Assembly (NCBI RefSeq): GCF_013410105.1
Contig: NZ_JACCCJ010000002.1
Coordinates: forward strand, 186,001 to 250,000
Length of the DNA stretch: 64,000 nucleotides
From: Sphingopyxis sp. JAI108
GTDB taxonomy: Bacteria; Pseudomonadota; Alphaproteobacteria; Sphingomonadales; Sphingomonadaceae
Reading direction: 5' to 3'
Both the position numbers and the translations under genes were made by a program. This document shows positions 7,633 through 15,791 of this stretch, in pieces. Position 1 is the stretch's first letter. Every line of letters begins with the position of its first letter. Under the pieces are notes generated by a model. It did not search any database, was not told the origin of the DNA, and was given only the letters and a program-made list of their open reading frames with translations.

Positions 7633-9003
7633 CTAATTATTGCCCTGGTTCGTCCAGAGCTCAATCTGTTGTTCCAGATAGCTTTGCGTCGCCTTGAACG
7701 CCGCAAGCTTGGCTTCGAGCGCGCCATATTGCTTCTCGAGCCGCGCCTTATAGGCGTCCTCGCGCTCCTCGATCTTCTCGAGCTCATCGGCGAGGCTTTC
7801 CTGTTTCGCGGTCAGCGACTGCGAGACGCGGTCGATCGCGCCGTTGGCGCCCACCGCCTTGTCGCGGATCGCGTCGAGCGCGAAGGCGATGCCGGGGTCG
7901 CTCTGTTCCGTGTGAGTCGCGTCGCGGCGCGGGTTGAACAGCGCCTCGACCGCACCCGCGTCGGTTTCGAGCGCCTTGTCGAGCTTGGTGCTATCGACCG
8001 CCAGCAGGCCTTCCTTCGTCGACGTGATGCCGATATCGGACAGCTTGTTGATGCTCCCGTGGCTTGAAACCACCTTGTGAAGAAGGCCCGAAAGCTCGCG
8101 CTCGAGTTCGCGGAGCGAGCTGGTCGGACCCGACAGGTTAGAGGCGGAGACGAGGCTTTTCTTGAGCTGGTTATAGACCGCGACGAAATCGCCGACGGTC
8201 TGCTTGATCATGTCGAGCGGCCGGCTCGCGCCGATATCGACCGGCTGGCCGGGCGCCGCTTTCTTGAGCGTGAGCGACATGCCCGGAACGACGTCGTCGA
8301 CGATATTGGTGGCGCGGCTGAAGGCGACGCCGTCGATCGTGAATTCGGCGTTGGCGGCGCTTTGCCCCTCGGTCATTCCGCCTCCGGTCGCAAAGGCGGA
8401 GAGGCCGGGATCCGCGCCCGCGTCGGCGGCGAGGGTGAAGGCGCCGGCTTCGCCCGTCGGGCCTTTCAGGATCAGGCGGTGCCCGCCTTCGTCGGCGATG
8501 ATCGAGGCGGTGACGCCCGCGCCGCTGGCGTTGATCGCATTGGCCAGCCCGTCGAGGCTGTTGTTCGCGGCGTCGATGGTGATCGTCGTATCGACGCCGC
8601 CGACGGACAGCGTCATTGTGCCGGTGCCGATCGCGGCGGCCTTGTCCGCGACGACCCCCGAATAATTGGTCTGCGCGCGCGCGAGCTGGTTTACGACGAC
8701 GGTCGCGGCGAAGCTGTCGGCCGACAGGCCGGCGCGGCTGGTGGCGCCGAGCACGCTTTCGTCGGACACGGTCGGCGTGCTGCGCAGCGTTCCGTCGGCG
8801 ACCATCTGGCTCAGTGAATCGGCGAACCCGTCGAGATCGGCGCGGGCTTGCGACAGCGCGCTGATCCGCGTCTGGTTCGTCTGGGTCAGCTCGGCCATGC
8901 GCGCGATCTTGGGCTCGCGCGACGCGTTCGCGAGGTCGGTGACGAGCTGTTTGACGTCGAGGCCGGAGCCGAAACCGAGGCTGTTGGCGATTGAGCTGAC
9001 CAT
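7633..9003 (-). CDS. fliD: Flagellar filament cap protein FliD
   Basis: A 456-residue protein of usual FliD length. The N terminus SIANSLGFGSGLDVKQLVTDL is the conserved FliD start. The central region has the hook-associated TLKKAAPGQPVDI-type segment. The C-terminal helix region (VSQSLTAKQESLADELEKIEEREDAY) contains the typical cap coiled coil. FliD caps the growing filament and folds exported flagellin. It follows flhB after 45 bases, with no promoter evident in that gap. Confidence 0.94.
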   Translation of the reverse strand: MVSSIANSLGFGSGLDVKQLVTDLANASREPKIARMAELTQTNQTRISALSQARADLDGFADSLSQMVADGTLRSTPTVSDESVLGATSRAGLSADSFAATVVVNQLARAQTNYSGVVADKAAAIGTGTMTLSVGGVDTTITIDAANNSLDGLANAINASGAGVTASIIADEGGHRLILKGPTGEAGAFTLAADAGADPGLSAFATGGGMTEGQSAANAEFTIDGVAFSRATNIVDDVVPGMSLTLKKAAPGQPVDIGASRPLDMIKQTVGDFVAVYNQLKKSLVSASNLSGPTSSLRELERELSGLLHKVVSSHGSINKLSDIGITSTKEGLLAVDSTKLDKALETDAGAVEALFNPRRDATHTEQSDPGIAFALDAIRDKAVGANGAIDRVSQSLTAKQESLADELEKIEEREDAYKARLEKQYGALEAKLAAFKATQSYLEQQIELWTNQGNN

Positions 9004-9048
9004 GGCGAAATATCCTTCGCACTGCTTAACGGCGGCGCGCGCGGAAGA

Positions 9049-10188
9049 TTAAGCCTGACGGCGCCCTTCGGGATCGAAACGGTGCGAGGGCGGAATATCG
9101 ACCGCTGGCTGGGCGAGCCCGTCGGCGGCGGCGCGCTCGAGCTGGAAGACGAAGGCAAGCACGGTGGCGACCGCGATGAACAATTCTTCGGGGATCACGC
9201 GGCCGGCGCGCGCGGTGAAGTAGATGGCTCGGGTGAGCTGCGGATATTCGAGCATCGGGACATTGGCGGTGCGCGCCAACTCGCGGATCGACAGCGCGAC
9301 GTCGCCGCGCCCGCGCGCGACGACGACGGGCGCGGCATCGGTACCGGGGCGATAGCGCAGCGCGACCGAGAAATGGGTCGGATTGGTGAGGACGACCGAC
9401 GCCTCGGACACCGCCTTGCGCGCCGACCCGCTCAGAATCTCGTGCGCGCGCTGGCGCTGCGCCTGCTTGAGTTCGGGCGCGCCGTCGGACTGGCGCATCT
9501 CCTCCTTGATCTCCTGCTTGCTCATCATCAGTCTTTTATTGCGCTGGAACCATTGCACCGGCACGTCGATGAGCGCGATGACGACGAGCCCGCCGGCGAG
9601 CGTCAGCATCGCATGGCCGATCGCCTTTCCGGCGAGGCCGATCGCGGCGATCAGGTCGACCCGCGCCATCGTCATGATCGCGGGCAGGCTGCTGGCGACC
9701 AGCCAGTAACCGATCGTGCCGAGCAGCAGCACCTTGGCGATCGCCTTGCCGAGCTCGGTCGCGCCCTGCATCCCGAACATGCGCTTGAGCCCGCTCAGCG
9801 GGTTGATCCGGTTGCCCTTGAAGTGGAGCGCCTTGCCGCGCCAGCCCATCGAACCGAGCATCGCGGGCCCCGCGATCGCGGCGCCGATCGCCAGCGCGAA
9901 CAGGCTCGCGAGCGGAAGCAGGATTTCGACCCCGTTGCGCATCAGCGCCTCGGCGGGTGCGAAATCGGCGACGTCGGCGGCGGTCAGCGTCAGCCCGCGG
10001 CGGACGAGGTCGCCCGCCGACTGGACGAACCAGCCGCCCGCGGCGACCATCCATCCCGCGGCGGCCAGCATCATCAGCGCGGTCGCCAGCTCGCGCGACA
10101 TCAGCACATCGCCTTCGCGCGCCGAATCGGCGAGCTTCTTCGCCGTCGGCTGTTCGGTTTTCTGGTCCTTGTCGCTGCCTTCGGCCAC
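9049..10188 (-). CDS. flhB: Flagellar type III export protein FlhB
   Basis: A 379-residue export-gate switch protein. Four membrane segments lie in the first 210 residues, followed by a cytoplasmic domain. The autocleavage motif NPTH is at residues 269-272 within VVLTNPTHFSVALRY; cleavage between N and P is the known substrate-specificity switch. The N terminus (SDKDQKTEQPTAKKLADSAREGDV) is also typical. Translation starts 3 bases after the fliR stop. Placement after fliR and before fliD supports one long operon. Confidence 0.97.
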   Translation of the reverse strand: MAEGSDKDQKTEQPTAKKLADSAREGDVLMSRELATALMMLAAAGWMVAAGGWFVQSAGDLVRRGLTLTAADVADFAPAEALMRNGVEILLPLASLFALAIGAAIAGPAMLGSMGWRGKALHFKGNRINPLSGLKRMFGMQGATELGKAIAKVLLLGTIGYWLVASSLPAIMTMARVDLIAAIGLAGKAIGHAMLTLAGGLVVIALIDVPVQWFQRNKRLMMSKQEIKEEMRQSDGAPELKQAQRQRAHEILSGSARKAVSEASVVLTNPTHFSVALRYRPGTDAAPVVVARGRGDVALSIRELARTANVPMLEYPQLTRAIYFTARAGRVIPEELFIAVATVLAFVFQLERAAADGLAQPAVDIPPSHRFDPEGRRQA

Positions 10189-10191
10189 GGT

Positions 10192-10971
10192 TCAGATCCC
10201 GGCCATCATGCGCGCGGCGTCGAGCGCGTCGGAAAGGATGCGCGCGACCGCCTCTGCCATCGCAGGGGTCGCGACGCCGAGCAGCACGATCCCCGCCAGC
10301 AAGGTCGCAGGGATGCCCACCGCGAACAGGTTGAGCGCCGGCGCCGAGCGGCCGATGACACCCATGATGATCTGGACGAGGATCAGCACGAATCCCACGG
10401 GCATCGCGATCGTCAGCCCGGCCGCGAACATCAGGCTGCCGAAACGGATGAGGCCGCCGATCGCGTCCCAGGAAGGAAAGGCGTTGCCGGGGGGCAGCGC
10501 GCTATAGCTGTCGACGACGATGTCGATCAGCACGAGGTGACCGTCGGCGGCAAGAAACAGCGCGGTGGCCATCATCGAGAGGAACTGGCCGATCGCCGAA
10601 CTCGACGCGCCGCTCAAGGGATCGACCATCGACGCGAAGCCGAGGCCCATCGCGTTGCTGATCACTTCGCCCGCGAGCAAGGCGGCGGCGAGCCCCATCT
10701 GGAGGACAAAGCCGATCGCGAGCCCGATCACCACCTCGCCAATGATGAAGAAGAAGCCGGGGACCGACACGATGCCTTCGGCCGGCAGCGTCATGCCCGA
10801 CGCCGCCACCGCGGGCACCCCGACCGCGAGCGCGATCACCAGCCGCAGTTGCACCGGGACGCTCGACGCGCCGAATACCGGCGCGGCGATGAACGCGGCG
10901 CCGGGGCGGATCATTCCCAGCATCCACAGCTGGAGCATCGCCTCGATATTCGGGATGTCGGCGGGGTTCAC
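10192..10971 (-). CDS. fliR: Flagellar type III export protein FliR
   Basis: A 259-residue, very hydrophobic protein with about six predicted membrane segments, matching FliR in length. The typical internal segments VISNAMGLGFASMVDPLSG and SSSAIGQFLSMMATALFLAADGHLVLI are present. FliR is part of the FliP-FliQ-FliR export gate inside the MS ring. It lies between fliQ and flhB in the usual order. Confidence 0.95.
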   Translation of the reverse strand: MNPADIPNIEAMLQLWMLGMIRPGAAFIAAPVFGASSVPVQLRLVIALAVGVPAVAASGMTLPAEGIVSVPGFFFIIGEVVIGLAIGFVLQMGLAAALLAGEVISNAMGLGFASMVDPLSGASSSAIGQFLSMMATALFLAADGHLVLIDIVVDSYSALPPGNAFPSWDAIGGLIRFGSLMFAAGLTIAMPVGFVLILVQIIMGVIGRSAPALNLFAVGIPATLLAGIVLLGVATPAMAEAVARILSDALDAARMMAGI

Positions 10972-10986
10972 TATCGCCCTATCGCC

Positions 10987-11256
10987 CTACCGGACGAGCG
11001 CCGGGATCTGCGCGAACAGTTCGCGAGTGAAATCGGTGAGCAGCACGAGGATGCTGCCGCCGAAGATCGCGAGGCAGATCGCTGCGACGATCAGCTTGGG
11101 CACGAAGGTCAGCGTCTGTTCGTTGATCGACGTCGCCGCCTGCACCATGCCGAGCAGCACGCCGATGACGAGCACCGGCAACAGCAGCGGCGCCGAGGCG
11201 AGGGCGAGGATCCACAGCGACTGCTGCGCCACCCCGATGAAATAGTCGGTCTCCAT
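10987..11256 (-). CDS. fliQ: Flagellar type III export protein FliQ
   Basis: An 89-residue protein with two long hydrophobic helices (about residues 12-38 and 50-75). The conserved segment AATSINEQTLTFVPKLI lies between them, which identifies FliQ. It forms part of the export gate with FliP and FliR. Spacing to fliP is 10 bases and to fliR 15 bases. Confidence 0.95.
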   Translation of the reverse strand: METDYFIGVAQQSLWILALASAPLLLPVLVIGVLLGMVQAATSINEQTLTFVPKLIVAAICLAIFGGSILVLLTDFTRELFAQIPALVR

Positions 11257-11266
11257 CGTCGGGGCC

Positions 11267-12037
11267 CTAACTCACGAACGAGGAGGCGAGCGATCCCATC
11301 GTCAGCGCCCAGCCGTCGACGAGCACGAAGAGCAGCAATTTGAAGGGCATCGATATGATCGTTGGCGACAGCATCATCATACCCAGCGACATCAGCGCCG
11401 ACGCGACGATCAGGTCAATGACGAGGAAGGGCAGGAAGATCAGGAAGCCGATCTGGAACGCGGTCTTGAGTTCGCTGGTGACAAAGGCGGGCAGCAGGAT
11501 CGAGAAGGGCACGTCCTTCGGGCTCGCATAGCTCGGCGCCTTGGCGATCTTGGCGAACATCATCAGGTCGGTCTTGCGCGTCTGTTTCATCATGAAGCCG
11601 TGGAGCGCGGTGCCCGAGCGCGATACCGCTTCGCCGATGTCGATCTGTTCTTGGCCATAAGGTTCGATCGCGACGCGGTTCACTTCGCTGATCACCGGCT
11701 GCATCACGAACAGCGAAAGGAACAGGCTCAAACCAACGAGCACCTGGTTCGGCGGTGTCTGTTGCAGCCCGAGCGCGTGGCGCAGGATCGACAGCACGAT
11801 GATGATACGCGTGAAACTGGTCATCATCAGCAGCAGCGACGGCAGCACCGTCAGCAGGCTCATCAGGACGAGAATCTGGAGCGAGAGGCTCAAGGGCCGG
11901 CCGTCGCCGCCGATCTCGCTCACCGCGCGGCTGAGGCCATCGGCCGCCTGCGCATAGGCCGCAGGCGCGGCGCAGAGCAGCGTGGCGCCGCCCGCGAGCG
12001 CCGCGGCGCGCAGCCAGAAACGGCGATCAGTCGGCAT
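11267..12037 (-). CDS. fliP: Flagellar type III export protein FliP
   Basis: About 256 residues from the chosen start MPTDRRFWLRAAALAGG, which gives a clean cleavable signal peptide (to about AYAQA). An upstream in-frame ATG at 12079 would add 14 residues deep inside fliO, so the later start is preferred; it leaves an 11-base overlap with fliO. FliP marks are LVLMSLLTVLPSLLLMMTSFTRI near residue 55 and the C-terminal MMMLSPTIISMPFKLLLFVLVDGW. It is a core export-gate membrane protein. Confidence 0.95.
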   Translation of the reverse strand: MPTDRRFWLRAAALAGGATLLCAAPAAYAQAADGLSRAVSEIGGDGRPLSLSLQILVLMSLLTVLPSLLLMMTSFTRIIIVLSILRHALGLQQTPPNQVLVGLSLFLSLFVMQPVISEVNRVAIEPYGQEQIDIGEAVSRSGTALHGFMMKQTRKTDLMMFAKIAKAPSYASPKDVPFSILLPAFVTSELKTAFQIGFLIFLPFLVIDLIVASALMSLGMMMLSPTIISMPFKLLLFVLVDGWALTMGSLASSFVS

Positions 12038-12305
12038 GGAAGTCGCCCTGGCTGTCGTCGGCGATCCGCGTAATGCCATTGCGCGACACCGCGATCAGTA
12101 CCCGCTGCCCGGCAAATTCGACCACCGCGAGCTTCGATCCGGGGCCGAGCGGGAGCACGTCGACCATCTCGATCGCGCGCGTCTTGGCGGCGCCGCCGAC
12201 AAGCGGCACGCCCATCTGGACGCGCTTCCACAGCCACAGGCTACCCCATGCCATCGCGCCGATGATCGGCAGCAGGATGAGGAGACGGAGGATATATTCC
12301 AGCAT
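12027..12305 (-). CDS. fliO: Flagellar biosynthesis protein FliO
   Basis: A 92-residue protein with one N-terminal membrane helix (YILRLLILLPIIGAMAWGSLW). A small cytoplasmic domain follows with KTRAIEMVDVLPLGPGSKLAVVEF and VLIAVSRNGITRI. FliO assists assembly of the FliP ring. It is short and variable in this family; the assignment rests on this pattern and its position between fliN and fliP. Its start abuts the fliN stop with a one-base overlap. Confidence 0.88.
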   Translation of the reverse strand: MLEYILRLLILLPIIGAMAWGSLWLWKRVQMGVPLVGGAAKTRAIEMVDVLPLGPGSKLAVVEFAGQRVLIAVSRNGITRIADDSQGDFHAD

Positions 12306-12640
12306 CAGGCTCTCCGCTCGAAACCTTCGAGCCCGCGTGCCGGCGCGACGACTTCGGCGACCTGGATGCCATAGCGGCCATCGATGCTGACGATCTCGCC
12401 CTTCGCGATGAGGGTGCCGTTGGCGTAGATGTCGAGCAGGTCGGTCGCGGCGCGGTCGAGCTCGATCACGCTGCCTTCGCCCAGCGCGAGCAGTTCGGAG
12501 AGTGTCATCGACGTCGACCCGACCTCGACCGACACGCGCAGCGAGACGCCGGCGAGCAGGTCGAAATTGGGCGCGGCGGCGATGCTCTTGTCGCGCCGGT
12601 CGGCGCGCCCGGCCTTCGGGGCTTCGGCGATATCAGTCAT
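12305..12640 (-). CDS. fliN: Flagellar motor switch protein FliN
   Basis: A 111-residue C-ring protein. The C-terminal SpoA-like domain is clear: LRVSVEVGSTSMTLSELLAL, then VIELDRAATDLLDIYANG and LIAKGEIVSIDGRYGIQVAEV. FliN forms the lower part of the C ring and docks the FliH-FliI ATPase complex. It overlaps fliM by 8 bases and fliO by one. Confidence 0.96.
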   Translation of the reverse strand: MTDIAEAPKAGRADRRDKSIAAAPNFDLLAGVSLRVSVEVGSTSMTLSELLALGEGSVIELDRAATDLLDIYANGTLIAKGEIVSIDGRYGIQVAEVVAPARGLEGFERRA

Positions 12641-13571
12641 TGTCCGGTCCTTTTTCGATATGGTCGATCATGATCGCGGCGTTGCCATTGGCCTCGCCTA
12701 TGCTGCCGAATGCAAAGCTGCGCCCGGCGACGGTCACCGGCACATGGCGCGGCATGGAAAGCGGGATGATGTCGCCGACCTCGAGCGAGAGCAGCTTGAC
12801 GAGACTGATCTCGGGGCGCGCGAGCACCGAGCGCACCGGCATGCGCACGTCGCGCAGCGCCTTGTCGAGCGCGCCCGACCAGGCGGGGTCGGCGCCGCCA
12901 TGCGCCTGCGTGTCGGGAAGCAGCTCGTCCCCGGCGATCCCGCGCAGCGCGGCCACCGGATAGGCGCACAGGATGACGCGCCCGTCGAAGGGCGCACCGC
13001 GCAGCGTGAAGCGCTGGACAAACAATTCGTCGTCGGCGCGGACCGCGGCGAGCTTCGCCGGATCGGCCGTGACGCAGTCGAGTTCGGGTTCGAGCGCCAG
13101 CTTGCCGCGCCAGGCGGCGGAAAGCTGCAAGCCGATGTCGCGACCGAGGCGCGCCGCGAAGCGATCCTCGGCATCGGTCAGTTCCTCGCGCTCGGCGGCG
13201 AGCTGGCCGCGGCCGCCATAGAAGATGTCGACGAGCTGGAGCAGCAGCGTCCGCGGAGCGGCGACCAGGATCGGCCCCTTGAACGACGGCGCGTGATAGC
13301 GCCAGAAGATCGCCGGGACGGCCGACGCTCTCCAGTCGGCAAAGCTCATCTGCTCGCCGCCGCCGCGCTCGACCTGGATCGTCGGCGCGCCGAGCGCGCG
13401 CACGAGATCGCGCAAGCTGCGTGCGAACTGGTTCGCTACCCCCTCGAGCGCGGGAAAGGCGTAACCATCCGCAGCCTTGCGCAGCAGCAAGGATTCCTTG
13501 CTGTCAGCGGGCGTGGCCGCGGGTGCGGCCGGCGCCTTCACGGCCTTGACGGTTTTCGGACTGGTGGTCAC
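12633..13571 (-). CDS. fliM: Flagellar motor switch protein FliM, divergent N terminus
   Basis: A 312-residue switch protein. The middle domain carries the FliG-contact loop as YGGRGQ. The C-terminal SpoA domain has VGDIIPLSMPRHVPVTVAGRSFAFG. The N terminus (about 25 residues, Ala/Pro/Lys-rich) does not show the conserved LSQxEIDALL segment that binds phosphorylated CheY in most FliM proteins. The length is a little short for the family. Its place between fliL and fliN makes the identity firm; whether it answers CheY normally is uncertain. Confidence 0.93.
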   Translation of the reverse strand: MTTSPKTVKAVKAPAAPAATPADSKESLLLRKAADGYAFPALEGVANQFARSLRDLVRALGAPTIQVERGGGEQMSFADWRASAVPAIFWRYHAPSFKGPILVAAPRTLLLQLVDIFYGGRGQLAAEREELTDAEDRFAARLGRDIGLQLSAAWRGKLALEPELDCVTADPAKLAAVRADDELFVQRFTLRGAPFDGRVILCAYPVAALRGIAGDELLPDTQAHGGADPAWSGALDKALRDVRMPVRSVLARPEISLVKLLSLEVGDIIPLSMPRHVPVTVAGRSFAFGSIGEANGNAAIMIDHIEKGPDND

Positions 13572-14173
13572 TGGATCACCAGACTCGTGAAATAGACATT
13601 GTCGATACCCCCGAAACCTTCCTTCTCGCGCAGCACATCGTTGATCACGGCGGTCAACTGACGTTGCAGCCGCTGTTTCCCCTGCGATGTGGAGAGCAAA
13701 ACCGGATCCTGTTCGGCGAGCACCATTAGCACGACCGAGCGGATAGGCACCGCCTGCCGTTTGATATTATTGATAACCTTGCCGTCATAAAAGGTCGAAA
13801 GGCTGATACCGATCTGGAGGAACCCCGATCCGTCGGCGAGATTGGTCGTGAAGCTCTCGGTGATCGGGTAGTAGGTGATCTCATACTTTCGCGGGTCGAC
13901 CTTGAACTTGTCGTTCGGGACCGACACGGTGCCGACCTTCGGCGGCGCTTCCTTGTCTTCGCCCTCGGCGGCGGGTTCGGCGCCGTCCTCGCTGCGCAGG
14001 ACGAGCTTCGGATATTTATCCTCGGGCTTCGCCTCATGCGCCGACAGCGCGCCGAAATAGATGCCGGCGCCGGCGCCCGCGCCGATCAGCGCGACCGCAG
14101 CGACGCCGATCAGCAGCAGCTTCTTGAACTTGCCCTTTTTCTTGGGGGCGCCTTCGACATTATCCTTGGCCAT
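13568..14173 (-). CDS. fliL: Flagellar basal body-associated protein FliL
   Basis: A 201-residue protein with a short basic cytoplasmic start, one membrane helix (KLLLIGVAAVALIGAGAGAG) and a periplasmic domain rich in charged residues. The FliL features KYEITYYPITESFTTNLADG and FLQIGISLSTFYDGKVI are present. FliL associates with the stator and supports torque. It overlaps fliM by 4 bases (ATGA type). Confidence 0.93.
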   Translation of the reverse strand: MAKDNVEGAPKKKGKFKKLLLIGVAAVALIGAGAGAGIYFGALSAHEAKPEDKYPKLVLRSEDGAEPAAEGEDKEAPPKVGTVSVPNDKFKVDPRKYEITYYPITESFTTNLADGSGFLQIGISLSTFYDGKVINNIKRQAVPIRSVVLMVLAEQDPVLLSTSQGKQRLQRQLTAVINDVLREKEGFGGIDNVYFTSLVIQ

Positions 14174-14190
14174 GGTGGGACCCTTTCTGA

Positions 14191-15348
14191 TCAGGCGAAG
14201 CGGCCGCGGCGGTCCGCGGCGCGGTCTTCGCCGCGCGGTTCGGCGCGTTCGGTGGCGGTTTCGATGAGATGCGCCGGGTCGGGCGCGGCGGCGCGGCCCT
14301 GACCGTGGCCTTGCGACTGGCGGCCGGTCTCGCCCGGGGTGCAGGTCACTTCGGCGCCGGCGACACGGACGCCTTGCTGGCGCAGTTCCTCGACGAGGCG
14401 GCCCTGCGCGGCGGTAACGATCGTCGCGGTCGCTTCATGATGCGTGTCGAGCTTCAGCGCGACGCCCTCGTCCCCCATGTGCATCGCGACGTCGAGGCGG
14501 CCGAGGTGGCGAGGCATCAGGCGAAAGCTGATGTCGCCGCTGTCCGACTTGGTCGCCGCGATGTCGCGCGCGAGCTGGTCGATCCATACGCCGTCGCTAT
14601 CCATGTCGAGTACGCGCTCGGCGAGCTGGACGGGGGCAGCGGCTTCGGCGACCGCGGCAGCGCCCTGCGCGGCCGGCTGGGTGAAGAGGATCGTCATCGA
14701 CGGCGTGGTCTCACCCGGCTTGGCGACCGGGGCTTCGGCGCCGTTCAGGATCGGCAGCGGCGCCCTGGCATCACGCGGGCGCGCGGCGAGGAGCGCTTCC
14801 GGGGCTTCGGCGTCGGCACGGGCCGGAGGCGCTTCAACCGGCTTGGTGGGCTTCGTGGCGGCCGGGATGACGGCTGCGACCACCGCTGCCAGATCGGTTG
14901 CGGGGGCGGCGGGGACAGCGTCTGCCGTTTCCGCCGTGCCGGGCGCGGCGTCGGTTTCGGTTTCGGTTTCGGCCGGAACCGGTTTGCCGGGCTTGGGCGC
15001 CGGAACGGGGGCGCTGCCGCCCAGCGCGATCAGCAGGTTGGCGGCCAGCGTCGCGGCGCCGGTTTCGGCGGGCTCGGCTTTGACGACCGGGGTTTCGCTC
15101 ACAGCATCCTTGAGCGGCGGTGTATCGATTTGCGGGGCCACCGCTTCGGACGGCGCTGCGGGATCGATCTTGATCGTCGCGGCCGCATGGGCGGAGGGGG
15201 CCACCGCGACCGGCGCTGCGGCGAGCAGCTGGTCGAAGCCGCCGCCTTCGCCGCCGCCCTCGGGCAGCTGGCCGATATTGGCGAGGAAGGTCGCGAAGCC
15301 CGCGGGCATCGCGCCCTGCGGCGTGGGAAGGGCGGGCGCGCTCATCAT
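14191..15348 (-). CDS. fliK: Flagellar hook-length control protein FliK
   Basis: A 385-residue protein with a long, low-complexity, Ala/Pro/Glu-rich middle (the molecular ruler part). A conserved C-terminal hook-control domain contains LMPRHLGRLDVAMHMGDEGVAL and TAAQGRLVEELRQQGVRV. FliK is exported, measures hook length and triggers the FlhB specificity switch. It overlaps fliJ by 4 bases. The N-terminal part is poorly conserved, as normal for FliK. Confidence 0.9.
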   Translation of the reverse strand: MMSAPALPTPQGAMPAGFATFLANIGQLPEGGGEGGGFDQLLAAAPVAVAPSAHAAATIKIDPAAPSEAVAPQIDTPPLKDAVSETPVVKAEPAETGAATLAANLLIALGGSAPVPAPKPGKPVPAETETETDAAPGTAETADAVPAAPATDLAAVVAAVIPAATKPTKPVEAPPARADAEAPEALLAARPRDARAPLPILNGAEAPVAKPGETTPSMTILFTQPAAQGAAAVAEAAAPVQLAERVLDMDSDGVWIDQLARDIAATKSDSGDISFRLMPRHLGRLDVAMHMGDEGVALKLDTHHEATATIVTAAQGRLVEELRQQGVRVAGAEVTCTPGETGRQSQGHGQGRAAAPDPAHLIETATERAEPRGEDRAADRRGRFA

Positions 15349-15791
15349 GCCGCGCCGCCTTCGATCAGGCGCAGGCGCATGCCGGCACGCGGACGGTGCG
15401 GGCGGTTCGCGTCGTCGCGGCGTTCCTGTTCGGCCTGTGCCGATTTGCGGCTGCGTTCATAAAGGCGCACCGCCGATTCTTCCTTCGCCATCGCGCTCTG
15501 CGCGCGCGCGCCCATTTCGTCGCGGCGCTGGCTCGCGTTGCTGAGCGGCGCGGTCAGGCTTTCCTGCGCGATGTCGAGCCGCATCGCGAGCTCGCCGATC
15601 GTGTTGAGCGCGCCGCCGGCGACCGCGCCCTTCGCCATCGCCAGGTCGACGCGCAGCGTTTCGAGCCGCCTCGCCAGCTCGACGAGGTTCGCCAGCTCGC
15701 CATTGGCGCGCGCCAGATTGGCCTCCGCCATCTGATGTTCGACGGAGCGCACGCGGATGATACGTTTGCGGCGTGCGGTACGGGCGTTCAT
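15345..15791 (-). CDS. fliJ: Flagellar export chaperone FliJ
   Basis: A 148-residue, highly charged helical protein, compatible with the two-helix coiled coil of FliJ (for example LARANGELANLVELARRLETL). FliJ sits in the FliI hexamer and couples it to the FlhA gate. Sequence conservation of FliJ is low, so the call leans on size, coiled-coil character and position between fliI and fliK, with 4-base overlaps on both sides. Confidence 0.83.
   Translation of the reverse strand: MNARTARRKRIIRVRSVEHQMAEANLARANGELANLVELARRLETLRVDLAMAKGAVAGGALNTIGELAMRLDIAQESLTAPLSNASQRRDEMGARAQSAMAKEESAVRLYERSRKSAQAEQERRDDANRPHRPRAGMRLRLIEGGAA

Noticed and set aside
9082..11343. 753-codon + strand frame opposite flhB, fliR and fliQ
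   Set aside because: His/Arg/Asp-rich composition typical of an antisense frame in high-G+C DNA; the opposite genes are certain.
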